Shown: positions 24,512-38,208, numbered from the stretch's first letter. The stretch: 64,000 nt of DNA from Eleginops maclovinus (GCF_036324505.1 NC_086368.1:13550921-13614920), one strand, 5' to 3'. Made by a program: numbers and translations. Notes: generated from the sequence alone by a model not told the origin.

Positions 24512-25901
24512 TTAAGAGCTGAACTGTTACCTTTGTGAAAGAGTTTTAAAAATATTTCAATACCTGTATGTGGAATATCTAATTTTGACTCTTTACTGCA
24601 CATCCCTTAAAATGTTTTCTTTTAACAACACTTTTAATAATATAATACCTCCTGTAGTGAGTAAGGCCAGGCTCAATGAGAATAGTGACAGTTAACCTTA
24701 GTTTATCCATATTTGTCTTGTACTTATACAGAGATGACATGAACAAATGTCTTTTGTTTGAGCTTTCTTATCATGTATGTGTGCAGGGCAGTCGCTGCCT
24801 GTAGTCTTCAACGTTTTGCAGCTGTGCTGGAGGTGGTCTCCTGTCCCCACATCTGGACCATGTTAGTAACTTCCTGTCACAGCATCTGCTCTCCCCCCAT
24901 CCCACAGAGCCACAAGCAGACCTGACAGCCAACAGATACTGCTGTGAGTAAAACATGTGAGCACAACAGTGGGTGGGTGTGCATTCATGAAAGTTAGAGA
25001 TTAAAGTTATCTCTCTTCTGCACAGAGGACTGTCTCAATATGTCTCCATATGATAACCCAAACCAGGCTTTGACAGGCTGTACATTTAATATAGAGAAGA
25101 GCAAGAATGACTCATTGTTTTTACCAAAACATAAAAAGCCTGGAGGCTGTATTGCATAGATGTTGGCAACCAATGCATTACAAAGGCATTAAATCATGCT
25201 AACTTTCAGTAAATGGAAGCCATATTGTAAGTCGAATTGAAGATCTGGCTTTTACTTTTAAAGCTACAGAAAGTCATAAAAATCATCATTTGCCTTGACA
25301 TGTCCTAAAATTACATCCATTATATTACCTGGGTTAAATTGAAAAGGTATTTTTAGCATTTATGAACTTAAGGGAAACTTAAACTAACTAAATGAATGTG
25401 GCTGCTAAATCTTTGTATATCTACTGTAGCTATGTAGCGATTTTCCTGCCATAGGTCACCTTGGGGCACAGTCTAATTTAGGTAAGTTCTCAGGGAAATG
25501 TACTTGTCCTTTTAGTTGGGAGGTGAAAAACATACCTAATTTGTTTGTGGCTATGCCTTTTTCCCAGCACTCACTTCGGGCAGAATTTAGCTTCATGTCG
25601 CAACCAGAAATGATGTTCCCATAACTTAGATCATGAGATTTTTCCATGGAACATTCAGGTTACGTCAAGTAAGGATCTGTAATATGTATGAGCTGCTCAA
25701 CTGAGTACAATTGGATTGAACATATCTTAAAATGATCTGTAAATGAAGACTGTGAACAATCTGAACATTTAAAACAATAAACTCTTGTTACTCTCTAAAC
25801 TCACATTTTAATTTTCATTCATATAAAGAAAACTCCCAACCCTCTTCAGTGTGAAATATGAATACAAATGCAAATAAGAAGCAGTTGTACTGTCATAAAC
25901 A

Positions 25902-25903
<2 letters not shown>

Positions 25904-25938
<35 letters not shown>
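25904..25938. repeat. (TA)n microsatellite
   Basis: Uninterrupted TA dinucleotide tract of about 17 units, followed by a second short TATATATATAT at about 25951-25960. Confidence 0.95.
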
Positions 25939-25940
<2 letters not shown>

Positions 25941-26189
25941 CTTTTTATTATATATATATTGTCAACTTTCTGAAAAAAGACAACCTTTTAAATGGGTTTA
26001 ACTTGTAATTTAGCAATAATTAAATAACTATCATAAATGAGTTTTAATCCATATATAAGGACTTTTGTGTTTTCTGGTTTTAAAAGAGTCCCTAAAAAGC
26101 AGTATTGATGCAGAGGGGACTATCCTAAAAAAATCAAGTTAGTGTTAGATTCAATTGACTTGATAAACGTTTATTTTTAACTTTTTTCT

Positions 26190-26285
26190 TGTGAAGCACT
26201 TTGGGAATTTTATTTTTGTGAATGTTGCTATACTAAATAAACATATTATTATTATTGTTGTTGTTGTTGTTGTTGTTGTTATTAT
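26190..26285 (+). mobile_element. L2-type 3' tail with ATT/GTT repeat
   Basis: GTGAAGCACTTTGGGAATTT followed by TTGCTATACTAAATAAACAT and an (ATT)n(GTT)n tail. This is the hallmark 3' end of teleost L2-clade LINEs and dependent SINEs. No coding portion remains visible. Confidence 0.65.
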
Positions 26286-26954
26286 TTCTCCATTAGGTCA
26301 GAGGTCATGGTTTCTTTTGAGTGGCTAACTTGATAACTGAAGAACTATCAAGACAAAGCTAGTGGATGACGACAAACGGCAAAACAACAAGTATTGTTTT
26401 TTGGTTTTAATTCTCTCCAACACATTTTTGATTAGTTATTAATTAATGGTAAAGAATATTTAATAAGCTTAATAAACTTGTATTTAGATTTTTACAAAAA
26501 ACCTTTAAGTCACAAAGGAATGAACATGGGTAAAACAAGAATAACAATACAGGACTAAAATCGAAAATAAAAGCAATAACACTGAAAAGAAAGGATTCAG
26601 TTATCAATTATTACCTATACATCCTTCAAAGGGGCCTTTATTAGAAAGTGGTACTGTTAAAGCTAGCACTTTGGACTATCCCTAATAAAAAAAAACCAGC
26701 TGGAGTTCAATTAGTGTGGGCCTTAATTATAACTTTGGCTAAAATGTGTTATCATGGGACGTTTGACAACATCTTACAAACACAAGTAAGACTGCTAGAC
26801 TTTTCTGTAAATGGACAGACTTTATTTATTTTGTGTCAAACACCCCAAAAAATCTAAGTAAAATCAAAGGGAATTTATTACAGGAGCTCGTGTATAGCCA
26901 GCTAGCTCATTAAAGCTAAGGACCAACTCATCTGTTGCTGAGCCCCATAACCCA

Positions 26955-26972
26955 CCCCCCCCCCCCCCCCCC
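26955..26972. repeat. Poly-C homopolymer (18 C)
   Basis: Pure C tract directly upstream of the probable tmem198b first exon. Tracts of this kind are prone to length error in sequencing and assembly. Confidence 0.95.
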
Positions 26973-26979
26973 TGCCCGG

Positions 26980-27504
26980 CGCTTCTGACGACGCTGCTGG
27001 ATGGAGATCGAGAGAGGGGATTGGGGGATTGCCTCGGAGGGAAACTTTTCCTCCTTTGTTTTTTTAAGTGCCGTTTACTTCAGCGACGAGAAATGAGAGA
27101 GGGGAGGTGTGTGAGGGAGGGAGGCTAGTTTTCCAGAGAAGAGGAGGACTCGGGAGTAGTGTGGCGTGTGGAGTCACAGACGGGAACTCCAACGGTTAAC
27201 AGACACGAAGTGAGGGAGAATGGAAATCAGCTAACCGTCCTCCTCACATCTGGACTCCCAGCCATGTTTGCGTTCAAAACGTTTGCCTGAGGCAAGGTTG
27301 GGACAATACTGATGTCGTTGTTGTCGGTTTAGTGTGAGTTAGTGAAGTTTAGAAAGAGCCTAGGGAGAACTGAAGTTGGGAGAAAACCGGTTTTCCCTGG
27401 TACCCTACCGCCGCTTTTGTGTCGCGAATGGTTGGGAGTTTTTCCTGTTTGACAGAGCCGATTGTCGGGGAGAAGTTACAACTGCCAAACACCCAGGCTC
27501 AGTG
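26980..27504 (+). promoter_or_regulatory. tmem198b: tmem198b promoter and non-coding first exon
   Basis: A CpG-containing, purine-rich block ends in a strong donor (CAGTG|GTAAGT) at 27504. No coding frame fits, and the next plus-strand gene with an untranslated acceptor is the exon at 36342, so I infer this is the untranslated first exon of that gene. It contains ATGs at 27093, 27264, 27312 and 27428, each with a short reading frame. The start site is uncertain; transcription from a more internal position would drop the first ATGs. Confidence 0.55.
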
Positions 27505-29052
27505 GTAAGTTTTTAAGCTTTTTTTTTCTTCTCTGAAGTAATAAATTATTTCAGGTTTCGACATGACTAGATCATTCTGTGTATTTACATGTTTGTTTGT
27601 TTGTTTGTCTGGCGACTTTTTCTCTTCCAGTTGACATTTGAGTACATTTTACTCCAGTCTGTCCTTGGAAACAATAGCCGCTTCAAATTTACCGTTAATG
27701 ACTGATTGTAGTAGAGCGATTCCACCTCAGATCCTGCCTGATCAGTGCCAAACTCTACAGCTGGAAATATTTGTAATAACACGTAGCCAGCCTGTCTGCT
27801 TCCATGGCTGCTCCCCTTTTACATTTTACACTTGAGGCCCATAATGCAATTTATCCTTCAGCCTTTGAGGACAAGGACATAATGATCCAGGATAATAGTG
27901 GCTTTATTGGTGTGCACTGAACCAAACATGTACACCAAAATTCCCCAGTGCTGGGCTTTCATCAGGACTGGCTGGGAATAGGTTAAGGATATGAAAGTGC
28001 TGCCATTGGAAGTGGAACTAAATTCTAATTTGAGTTTTTCATAGTTTTAAATTCAGTCATGGGTTATAAAATTGTTTGGCAAAGTTGAACACCCAGAGAA
28101 ACCTTATTTGTAGATGTGTATTGGTGTAGTGTCTACCATTGTGTCTATAAGCATATGGAAGCATCCTTCATCTCTAAGGCAGACATAAATCTCTTTATAG
28201 CCCACATTAGCGTGCATTCTCCCTGCGGTTCTGCTGTGTGATCCAAGGTGGGAGTGCCTTTTGGGTTTTTGTCTTATGATGACAGCCTACATGTTCTGTC
28301 TATACTGGGGAGTGCAGGCTGTAGTTACACCCCCTTAGTGCACCACCCCATCTACTTCACTGCCAGCCTGCACCAGATGGTTTTAGCTACCCCTTTGAAA
28401 AGGCAGAGAGGAAGCCCTTCCCTGCTCTGGGAAAGAGAGAAGGCAGGAAAGAAGGCATAAAGTGCAGGGGTTAATGAAAGTTAGACTACACATGTTGTTA
28501 TGTATGATGCCTTTCAATTAGCAAGGACCCAAGAGTGTAATTTATGTCTTGTTCTGTTGTGAAAATATGCTATGCTGACTTCTCTTATGTTCACATATAT
28601 GCACAGTAAGAGCAGCTGACCCGTACCGCAAAGTAGGAATTCCCATTTTATGAGAACCGGCTTTAATTTAAAGGTTGGGTAATTACTGTGTTTGGATCGG
28701 CTTTCCTCTTCAAACACAAGCAATCTTCCCCCCTTAAGTTAACAAGGCCATAGGCAAAGGTTTATTCTTCTCACTAAGGTATTGGCTGGATGCTTCATCA
28801 GCAGTTCCAAACGTATCTGAAATGGCCGAATGGGCAATTCCGTGATTTGCAGTACAATTCTTACTTTGTATTCTACATAATAAAACAAATATTTGTGTCA
28901 AAAGCTGTCTGAGAGCCCTCAATAAAAACATTGGAATAACTAGTTTTCTTTTCAGTTGTTGAGCCAGCTGAGAAATATGGACTTCACTGCCTTCAGGTGG
29001 GTTTACGTCAAGGGTTTTCAGAATCGTTTGCTTAGCACTCCAACATTGTCAG

Positions 29053-29323
29053 GACTAGGGATGGGACGGAAGAAAGCCATCATCTTGTAGGAAAGGACAG
29101 ACGTTCACAATGTTGCTTTGGTTTTATTTATTTATCCTTTATTTATGCTGAGGGATTATTATGTCCTTATTTCAGATTGAAGTGACCTATTTATTAGTTG
29201 AAATACTGATTACTTATCAAGGTATGCTTAAAACTGTTAAAATGGCACACAAGCATACCAGAATAATTTTGGCTTATGTTTGGATAGTCGGGACATGAAA
29301 TTCTTGCCATCCCATTCCTAGTC
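29053..29323. mobile_element. MITE-like element with terminal inverted repeats
   Basis: The left end GACTAGGGATGGGACGG (29053-29069) and the reverse complement of the right end, GACTAGGAATGGGATGG (29323-29307), match at 15 of 17 bases and enclose about 270 bp with no coding capacity. This is the structure of a non-autonomous DNA transposon. A clear target-site duplication is not visible, so family assignment is open. Confidence 0.65.
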
Positions 29324-32300
29324 AGGCCACATGCTCAGGCTTCCTTCATCTGTCCATATGGACAACACATGCACATTGTGTACTGAGGAGGTACTCTACG
29401 CTTGTCAAAATGAATATGAGCAGTTCTGGAAGAGCTGTTTTGTATAATCTCCCTTCATCGGCAAATGCAGATGATCCCTTTGTCTTCCTGCATTACATTT
29501 TAAATGACAAACTAAAGTGTAACTAAAAGAACATTTAACATGGCTGAGCAGCGACCTTATATCGCGTTGGACTCAGAGAGGGAAGGATTCCGAGACTCCT
29601 GGGTGCAAGAAAAACCCCATTGTCACATGGAAACCACATAACAACTGATTCCAGTCATTTTGAAACATCCACTGGCTACTTATAGCCATTTAAACATAGG
29701 TTATAGTTATTATGACATGAGAGGGTTGTACGTTTGCTAGGAAAATAAAGGGCACACGTGATATTTTAGGCTCTTGAGATCGCTGTAGGAGGTACAATTA
29801 TGTTGAACTGGAATTTGAAAAAGACGGTAAATGGCTGCTCTAAATGATAGAGCTGCAGACATATATAGGCACTGCCTGGAGGTCTGAAGTGAAGCGCTAC
29901 TGACTCTGGCACTACAGCAACTATATCTACAAAGTATTATAAGTTAATCACTGGTCTTTTATCGGACTTTACTTTGGCAGTCAGCCTATGAAACTATGTT
30001 ACCCTGTAAAAAGAAATAAAACACACGTTTGATGAGCACTAAACCAGTTTTAATATAATAATATCATTATTGCCTTGTGACATTTCCCAGATTGACTTCA
30101 CACGGCACTCTCTTGTAACTGGTTGGACGTTGTTCTTTTCTTCTGCTCTAATCCAACCTAGCATTGGCAGAATATATTATCTCATACACAGTGCCACACT
30201 GTCATGTCCTCACTAACATATGGACTCCACCGCGCCGCCTACTAAATGCTGCTCTCCACCACAAACCCTAATAGAGCGTTGTGGAGCTGCCCCACCTAGC
30301 TGCACACACTCCACACTGTTCCTTCTGCTGGATAACTGATTCAACTTACTGCAGTATAAAGTGTACCCTTTGTAGATATATTAGTCCTAACTTGTTGTAT
30401 TTCCATATGTATTTGTAATGTACATTACACGCATGCACCATCAACATGTGACTCTTGAAAAGTCTCCTTATTGTGTTTTTTCATTCCTCTCTTTAAGTAG
30501 CTCTCTGCATTTTTTAGTTGAAAGGCCTCCTTTGTTAAGACTTTAATCAGGCATGAGATTGAGAGATTATGAGGAAAAAAGAAGTCAGATAGGCCTACTT
30601 CTAATTAAATAATGCTACAAGTGACTATTGTTTGGGTCCTCGGCTAGATGACAAAATATTGGGCATTTAGAATTAAGAACTTGGTCTTTTTGGGGAAATA
30701 GGAGACCTCAGTTTGAGTCCTACAGTACCTATCTGCCAGTAAGATTGCGACTGACGTGTTGTCAGCTGCCAATTGTTTCTCTTTAAATATTATGTAAATG
30801 TTAATAACTCTAAAAAGTAATGAAGACGTTGAAACACTTTCGGTGCTGTGTGCAATAGCAATGTAGTTGGGAGAATTGAGTCAGCACTTTTAGGCAAATC
30901 TTTTGGAATAATATTCCCAATTTTGAAAACCTTTTATTTTAGTTCAATAAAGGTCTGTTTTAACCAAGTGCATATGTTTGTATCACATCTTGTCATGTAG
31001 TTGCTTTTAATCCCATGTACTGGTAAATGTCTTCTGGTTTAGCAACTGATGAGTAGGGAAAGACCATGTGACGTACTTGAAAGGCTGCTTCTGAAGGGAA
31101 CAGACCTGAATAAAGATCAAGATGAATACATCATAGTTTTATCACAGATCTATGCACAAAAAAATAAGCTTCTCTGACGTTATGGCGGATTACATTTGGC
31201 CTTTAATGGCACGTTAGTGATGTATTATGTTATGAACTGCAGAGCTGTTAATGAAGTTGTGAACACACCCACATTGAAGATGCACTGTGATACAGTTGCC
31301 ACATGCAAAGGATGATGGATTTCATTTTAGTATTTTGCATGAAACAGTATCTGACATAACTTTGCAGTGTTAAAATACAACATAATTGCTATATCATATA
31401 TATGCTATATCACAGTTTTGGAGCTTGGGCTTAAATTAAAGCCCCAAATATCCATTTTTGGGTGTGTTTTAAGTTTTGATTTGAACATTTATGCACCTTT
31501 ATGCATCATTGTGTATTTTACATGCATTTATGGAGAGGATATCGATAACATTTACAAATCCTGAAAGCATTTAAAGCCTGGCAAATAGAGTACATTTACT
31601 ATCACGTGGTGCTTTGTTCATTATGCAAGTTGTTGCATCACACCAAGCACCAACTCCATGCTGCAATATTTTCACTCGCGTAAGCAGAGACAGTACGGCA
31701 AGTGTTATAAAGATTAGTCTGTTAGCCAGACAGATTAAGAGCTTGTTTTTTTATTAAATTGCAAGGTTGCCATTCCTGCTGTTTCCCTACAAGAACCACA
31801 TTGCTTACATCTAGCTGTTTGTGTTGCCAATGCTAGCTTCCATGGCAGTGAAGAGTCCTACTGTAGGCAGAGGCCTCGTGATTCCTAGTCCCAGATTCTC
31901 ATTTGAAATCTAGGCAGTGCCTAGATGAAGTGATGTTTCAGTGTTGATGGTTTATCTTTTTGTTCCTGTCCGCTGTCACAACACAGTTCCTGCTGAAAGC
32001 TGATGTTCCACTTCCTCATCTGGTCCTGAGCTTCCTGCTATGGAGAGACAGGAAGCTCAATTGTGGCCCATATAATGTCTTGCTCAATATGGGAATTAAA
32101 GCAGATGTTGTTGTGAGGATGAGTATCATGTATCCACCTTTATAGTGTTGTTATCACACTATGGCAGCCGTTTTAGTAACCCCCACTGTGACCACAAGCT
32201 TTATTCCCATGGTTCCTGTTCTGATCATTCTTTCAGCTGGTTGGGGTGTTCAGCTGAAGGGGGTGAGATTTACGGCTACGACTGCAGAGCGCAGACCTCG

Positions 32301-32944
32301 TCCACGTCTCACATTCTTGGTAGACTCTTCCGAGTGAAGTTGTCAGACAGCCAGGTCATAATAGGGCAGGTTTTCAGTTTCTCAGCTGGCCCTAGCCGTC
32401 AAGTTGGAGGAGCACTTGCAGAATCCTTGGATCTGAAAACACACGCCCACCCAACTCTTCTTCAAACACACCCAAATTTGCTATGTGGGGAACTCATAGT
32501 CAGCCCTGCCTGTTCCTCAGCAGCTGAGCACTCAGGTCCCCCCACCCCGCAGTGTTTGTTCAGGGGGAGTATACTCCTAGGCAAGTTTTTGTTTGAAGGG
32601 TAACATAATATTACAATAGCTCATTTGCACCTAATGCTTATTGTGTGTCAATTCACAGTTCCTCCTGCTGCCGCTTAAGTAAACGTAAGTGATACTTCTA
32701 GCAATTGTGTGTTTTGTTTTTCTATGTTCTTACCATTAGAATCCAAGAAAAGGGGTTTAGTTCAGTTTTAAACCTCTACTGATCAAGCATGTCTTTGCTG
32801 GGAATGGAATACTCTGTAAACTTTTCAACCGGTCAGTGGGTCCACCAACTATCCGACGGGTCTTCCCTGTGGAAATATCCCTCTGACTCTGGTGATCCTT
32901 TGGCGTCATAATGAGTATGACAAAATGTTTTTGAGGGAAATCTT

Positions 32945-33010
32945 TCAGAATCGGAATCATGTTTATTGCCAGGTAGGTTTACGCATACAAGGAATTTGAT
33001 CTGGTGTCTT
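32945..33010 (-). mobile_element. Reversed LINE (CR1/Rex-like) 3' tail
   Basis: On the minus strand the block reads CTTGTATGCGTAAACCTACC, then GGCAATAAACATGATTCCGA and TTCTGA. This is the recurring 3' terminus with short TTCTGA-type repeats seen on CR1/Rex-like LINEs in fish. Family naming is from memory of such tails. Confidence 0.5.
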
Positions 33011-36000
33011 TTTTGATAACATTTTTATTGATTGCCATGAGATCTATTGTATTTAACGTCTTTCAAGGACAAATGTGATCCTCTGACTCTTCATTTAGCA
33101 CTATAATGAGGTATAGTTTTCAATGTTGTCCACTTTTTTGTTTTGTAAAGCTGGAAAACAAATTAACTTTCCAGCCGCCTTAGCTGTGCTGACATTTTTA
33201 GCATAGGAAACGTAAAAAAGTCTTGCAAAACTTCATCATTCTCACTGTGAGCCTTTTAGCATGCTGATGTGGGCATCAAGCTACAACTATGTAAGGGCAG
33301 CCTCACAGAGCTGCTAGCGAAGACTCCCAGTCTTATTGAGTTGTATTGAATTAGTTGCCAGGCGACTTCAACTTGCAGAAAATTCTGCTAAAAAGAAGCG
33401 TTGGAAGGGCCTCCAGAGAGCTCCGTCATTAAGATAGATAGTTCTGTTTCTAGTTAGGACCCCCTCCCTCCATCAGTCACCAGCGCTCTGAAGGCAAATA
33501 CTTGGCAAACATCTTACAGCAAACACTCGGAATCCACCAATCGCCTCGGTGCTCTCAGCCATCTTTATGTGGTCTCCTTTTTTGTCCGCATGGTTTCCTC
33601 TGAGTGCCACTAGAGGTCACAGCATGGGCCTCAGAGTCTTTGTTTTGCCCCATAATGGCTCCATTCTCCCACTGCAGCAAGGCCTTCCAAGCCTGCTAGA
33701 CATAGGACACCATTGTGACAGAGAGGTAACATGAGGCAGACTCATGGAGAAATGTGTGAGCTTGTAGTGTGAAGTTAATTACTTTTAAAATGGCGATGAA
33801 ATATAAACCAGTTCACACATAGTGCTTTGCGGTCCTGGTAAACGAAAAAAGGTCATTTGACCAATTGCAACAGAAGATCAAACAGCATCCAAATATGTGT
33901 GTTAGAAAGGAGGACATTGAGCTTCATTAACTTCTATTAGACTCTTGACATTTGACCACTTATAAGGATTTAACTGAAATCAATTATCAGACCACAAAGC
34001 ACTCATTCAAAGTTTGAAGCAAAAGAAAAAGTTGAGGAAAAATGTTGTTAGTGTTCAATAACCAAAATGATTGTAAAAAAAAAGGGCTACTGTTTGATGA
34101 GACATCAAATCACATGTGTTCTTTTTTAAAGATAAAACTACAGAACAAATAGATAACCTATACTTTTCTCTTATGTAAGTGGTGTAGATAAGGTGAATGA
34201 TCTCTATTTACCCAGTAACAAAAACAATTACATGATGAATTTGACCTTACTCCACAACTATTCAGATCTCTCATTATAAAACAAACCAAGCGTCAAGAGG
34301 TCACAAACTCTCAAAGTCTTCCCTGCAGGAAGCTGGCTGGTGCAGGTGTTTCATATCCAAACCAACCAGGTGGCCTTTTGCTGCATTCGTGTCGTATTGG
34401 ACAAAGGCCAGCTGGGGCAAAGTGCTTCAGGGCTAGCCAATAGCAACCAGTAAGAAGTCAAGTTTTTTTTAAATATAGATACCTTTGTGAAAGTACACAT
34501 TTCCACAAGGCAACCCTGACTGAATCAACCCCAACATGAGAAGAGAAGAAGATCACAGTAACGAGACCAAAGCCCACAACAATGAGCTTCCTGTGTCTGT
34601 CAATCAAGTTTCTAACCTCTTATCCTGTTTCGGGTTGCATGGGGCTGGAGTCATGCTTATTGGGCAAGGGAAGCCAATCCATCACAAAACATTTACACGT
34701 TTAGAGTTTAACTTGAGCGTCCTCGCACACAGATATACAGAGTTTATGCGAACTACACAGGAAACACAGCTTTCATATTTAAACCCTTCTTGCAACACTG
34801 CTGACCGCCATGCTGCCCTGTGTGTAGTTTTATTATTTCCTGCTACAAAGTTTGGTTCCTCATTTTAATTTGGGGAGAGTTGATGTGAAGACTATAGTCT
34901 TGAGAGCTCTCCACATAGCTTATGTTTGAAAATATTTTATTTTGCATCTGTCTGCTTCTATCCATATTACTTTTTGACTTGCTTTAGTAAAGTATCTACA
35001 TATATCTTATTTACAGCTATTTAAACATATCATCAAAGTCAAATTAAACTATAATATAACCTCCACTAATCCATAGTGTCCAGTCTCTACATAGCCACAT
35101 CCTAAATCTGGTCTTTTCTTTCAGCAAAGAAATCTGACATTGTAGTTGTCACTGATGGAAAGCAGAAAGAGAGAGGGACAGGTTATAAAAATCTGCAAGA
35201 CATTGAAGAAGGAAAGAAATCTTTCCAACGGGCTCTCATTTTTTCCATGTTAAGTAATTCATAGGCAGGACATAGAAATTACAGAGCCCTGTGTCTAAGT
35301 AGAAGTTGTAACAAATGAGGCACATTTGACTGTAAAAGAGGACACATATTTAAGGTGGGGATCATTCCAGTTGAAGGAGAGGTAGTGGATAGACAGAGAA
35401 GTAAGACAAAGATCTGGCACAAAGCACAGAATAAAGGCAGGAGGGACTGTTCCTGACTATTTGTCCCAAGCAGAAAACGTGAGTGAGCTGTAACCGGATC
35501 TCAGCTGTGGTGAGATCATACATGAGGCCTCAGAGTGAGCTGTCCACCCACAAGCTCTCAGCTCTTACTGCAGCGCTCTGTGGCTCGCTTCAGTCTGAAT
35601 ATCAAATATAGATTTTCTATAGTTCCAGTTGAGGTGAAATTAAAAAGGACTACTAAAAATGTTTTAGGCATTGTGTTACGTAATTGTGCCACATTTTACA
35701 CTCTACTTGAGCTTGTTACTCTTCAGTGAAAACAATGGGTCTCAAATTTGGGAATATTTCTTTTTTTACGATGAACTGAAAGACTATTAGTTCATTCATG
35801 AAAAAAATATTCCTACTTATGCTTAATAAACATTTCCACAGAGCTGAAAACAGGGTTGTTGTTGTTGTTGTACAAAAAGTCAACATTTTAGAGATATATG
35901 ACTTTTACACTTACAAAGAAAACTTAGGAATACTTTATGTGTGTGTATTTCTAATAATGAAGATGGTCAAGTAGATTTTAATTGTGACAAAATGCAAAAA

Positions 36001-36341
36001 AAGTATATCCAATTACTTTTCTCAGAGAACAAACCATTTATGACTGTCAGAGTTTATGACCCTAATTATTAAGACAGGACAGAGATCAACAGGGTGCCTG
36101 TGCCGTCGATTAAAGCGAGTGAATGAGCTGCTTGTGTGCCCGGGTTGCATAGCTTTGTGTTGAGTGTAGGACAGCTGCGCATACAGAGCAGTGAGGAAAA
36201 GAAGTCACAGTTGAGCTGTAGGTTTCACACTTCACATTTACCCTGGAGAACTTCAGTTTTTTGTGTTGATCAGGATACCGCACACACTTCCTTGATTTTT
36301 CAGTAATTCATAAACATGTCCTCTTCTTTTACATTCCCCAG

Positions 36342-38208
36342 ACCTGCTCCGATGGACCTGAGATAACGTCACCAGAACTTTCACCCTTGTCCCGAACTCC
36401 AGCCTCCCGCAATCCTCCATAATGGCAGATCCCAGCGGGCTGAACACTGAGGGGGCCGGGACAGGCACGGTCGAGGTCGATGCCTGCAGTTTGGAGATAG
36501 AGAGGAAGTATGATGTCATCCCTGCCGTCATATGCTCCATGTGTTGCCTGTTCGGCATCATCTACTGCTTCTTTGGTGAGGATCCCTATAGCTCATGCAC
36601 TGTGATACAAGGAGGCTCAAACTAAATGTTTTTGGGATGATATAACACCATCAAAATGCCTGAGTTGCATTGTTGAGCTTGTACCTTTCACATTCATATT
36701 AAAGAATGAATGCGTATCCTCTGATCTTTACATCTCCTTATTCCTCATTGTGGCTATTCTCGGTTTCTCCTCCTCTAGGTTACCGCTGTTTCAAGGCTGT
36801 CATGTTCCTGTCCGGTCTGATGTTTGGCTCCATCATCATCTTCTTGCTGTGTCACAAGGAGCATGTGCTGGACACACAGCTGAGTGTGGAGGCCAGTGCA
36901 GGTATCGGCCTTGGCATCGGCCTGCTGTGTGGCCTGGTCACTATGCTGGTGCGAAGCGTCGGCCTCTTCATGACCGGCCTGCTTCTGGGCCTCCTATTGG
37001 CTCTCGCTGCCCTACTGGTCACTCACCAGTTCTACACTCCAACCACAGTCTGGGTCCCACTGGGTTCACTTCTGGGGGCGGGCATGCTGTTTGCTGTGCT
37101 GACACTGCAGTGGCAAAAGCTCTTCACCATGATCTCCACGGCGGTGTTCGGGGCAGCTATCATGACGGTGTGTGCTGATTACTTTGTGGAGATGCTGGTG
37201 TTGGCGACGCACGTGTACGAATGCTTGCGCCTTACAACCGGGCCACCTCTTTGCTGGTACAGCTGGGTCATTCTGGGCATCTGGCCCGCCCTCAGCCTCA
37301 TAGGAGTACTGGTCCAGTGGAAACTGACGGATGACAGCTTCTCGCACACTGAGGGTAAGGAGTAAATATCATGTGCCTTTGAGTTCTAATGTCGGCTTGA
37401 GTCCACTTCTAAGAATTGCTCTTAAAAACGGTGGTGTAAAAATATAGCAGTAACATGTATTCACAGAGCCGGAACAGCCAATCAGAGACCAAGATTTATC
37501 CTAGCTCTGTCCCTTTTTAAACTTTGTTAGAACCATACCTATTTCTTAAAAAAACTGTTCCAGTTCCTAAAAACTGTTTTTGTCTTTAACGATGATGTGA
37601 TGTTTCAAAGCAGCCTTTTATTTTCCCCTTCATCTTGTAGTGGTTATCAGTCGGAGACAGAAGAGAGTCCAGCTGATGCGGATTCGAGAGAAGGACGCCA
37701 AGAAGCGACAGCAGGCAGGTGGGCAGGAAGGCACGTACCGCCGTAAACCCACCCCAGTGAAACGTTACGCTGGGGATCTACTGGCACCGGTCAGTGTCAC
37801 CCAACATGGCGTGTGCTGTAGATACTAGTTGTTTTGTTTCTATGGCATCAGTTTTATCTCACAAGTAAGCCTAGGTCTGTCATGACTAACGAAAAAACGA
37901 TAATATTGTTAACCACATTTATTCTTGGCCCAATATAGCACCCAACTAAAGCAGTTGACATCGTGACAGGCCTAGGACTAACTAATGCCATGGAATTCTT
38001 GTTGATGTCACTTTTTGTTGTGTATCTCGCTCATCTCTCCCTGTTTTGTTCTTCTCAGAGCTACCTGCAAAGTCTGCGGGACAGACAGATGGGCACAGGC
38101 ACTTCCCTTAGCAGCCTCGGCACTTCCAACCACACCATGATTGACTTTGACTATGACACCGGGTCCACTGCGCCCCTCACAGCTACAACCCCAGTCGTCA
38201 GGGTCTGA
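36342..38208 (+). CDS. tmem198b: TMEM198-family seven-pass membrane protein
   Basis: The coding sequence starts at ATG 36422 and uses 36422-36575, 36779-37354, 37641-37789 and 38059-38208: 1029 nt, 342 residues, in frame. Exon 2 begins at 36342 with an untranslated part that contains a tiny upstream ORF (36352-36366). The protein opens with an acidic N-terminus and then has about seven hydrophobic helices, including [19 protein letters not shown] and [21 protein letters not shown] cytoplasmic basic stretch ([19 protein letters not shown]) and a Ser/Thr-rich tail follow. This organisation and sequence fit TMEM198 (about 360 residues in mammals), whose family has been linked to LRP6 phosphorylation and Wnt signalling. 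Proximity to mmp19 favours the tmem198b paralogue, but the a/b assignment is inferred. Confidence 0.9.

Larger units (their letters stand above)
24450..26950. other. Intergenic timeless-tmem198b
   Basis: No supported gene. It contains a CTCF-like motif at 24498-24511, an AT microsatellite at 25904-25938, an L2-type tail at about 26190-26285 with ATT/GTT repeats, and a C18 homopolymer at 26955-26972 just before the tmem198b leader. Confidence 0.55.
27505..36341 (+). other. tmem198b: tmem198b intron 1 (about 8.8 kb)
   Basis: Large first intron. It contains a short inverted-repeat element at 29053-29323, a reversed LINE tail at about 32945-33010 and a CTCF-like motif (one mismatch) at 33607-33620. 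One longer open frame (32145-32603, 152 codons) lies in a locally GC-richer patch but matches nothing I know. No exon with protein similarity was recognised. Confidence 0.5.

Noticed and set aside
36750..37347. Open frames in other phases or on the minus strand over tmem198b exon 3
   Set aside because: They overlap the hydrophobic TMEM198 coding exon, which has protein similarity and correct splice phases.
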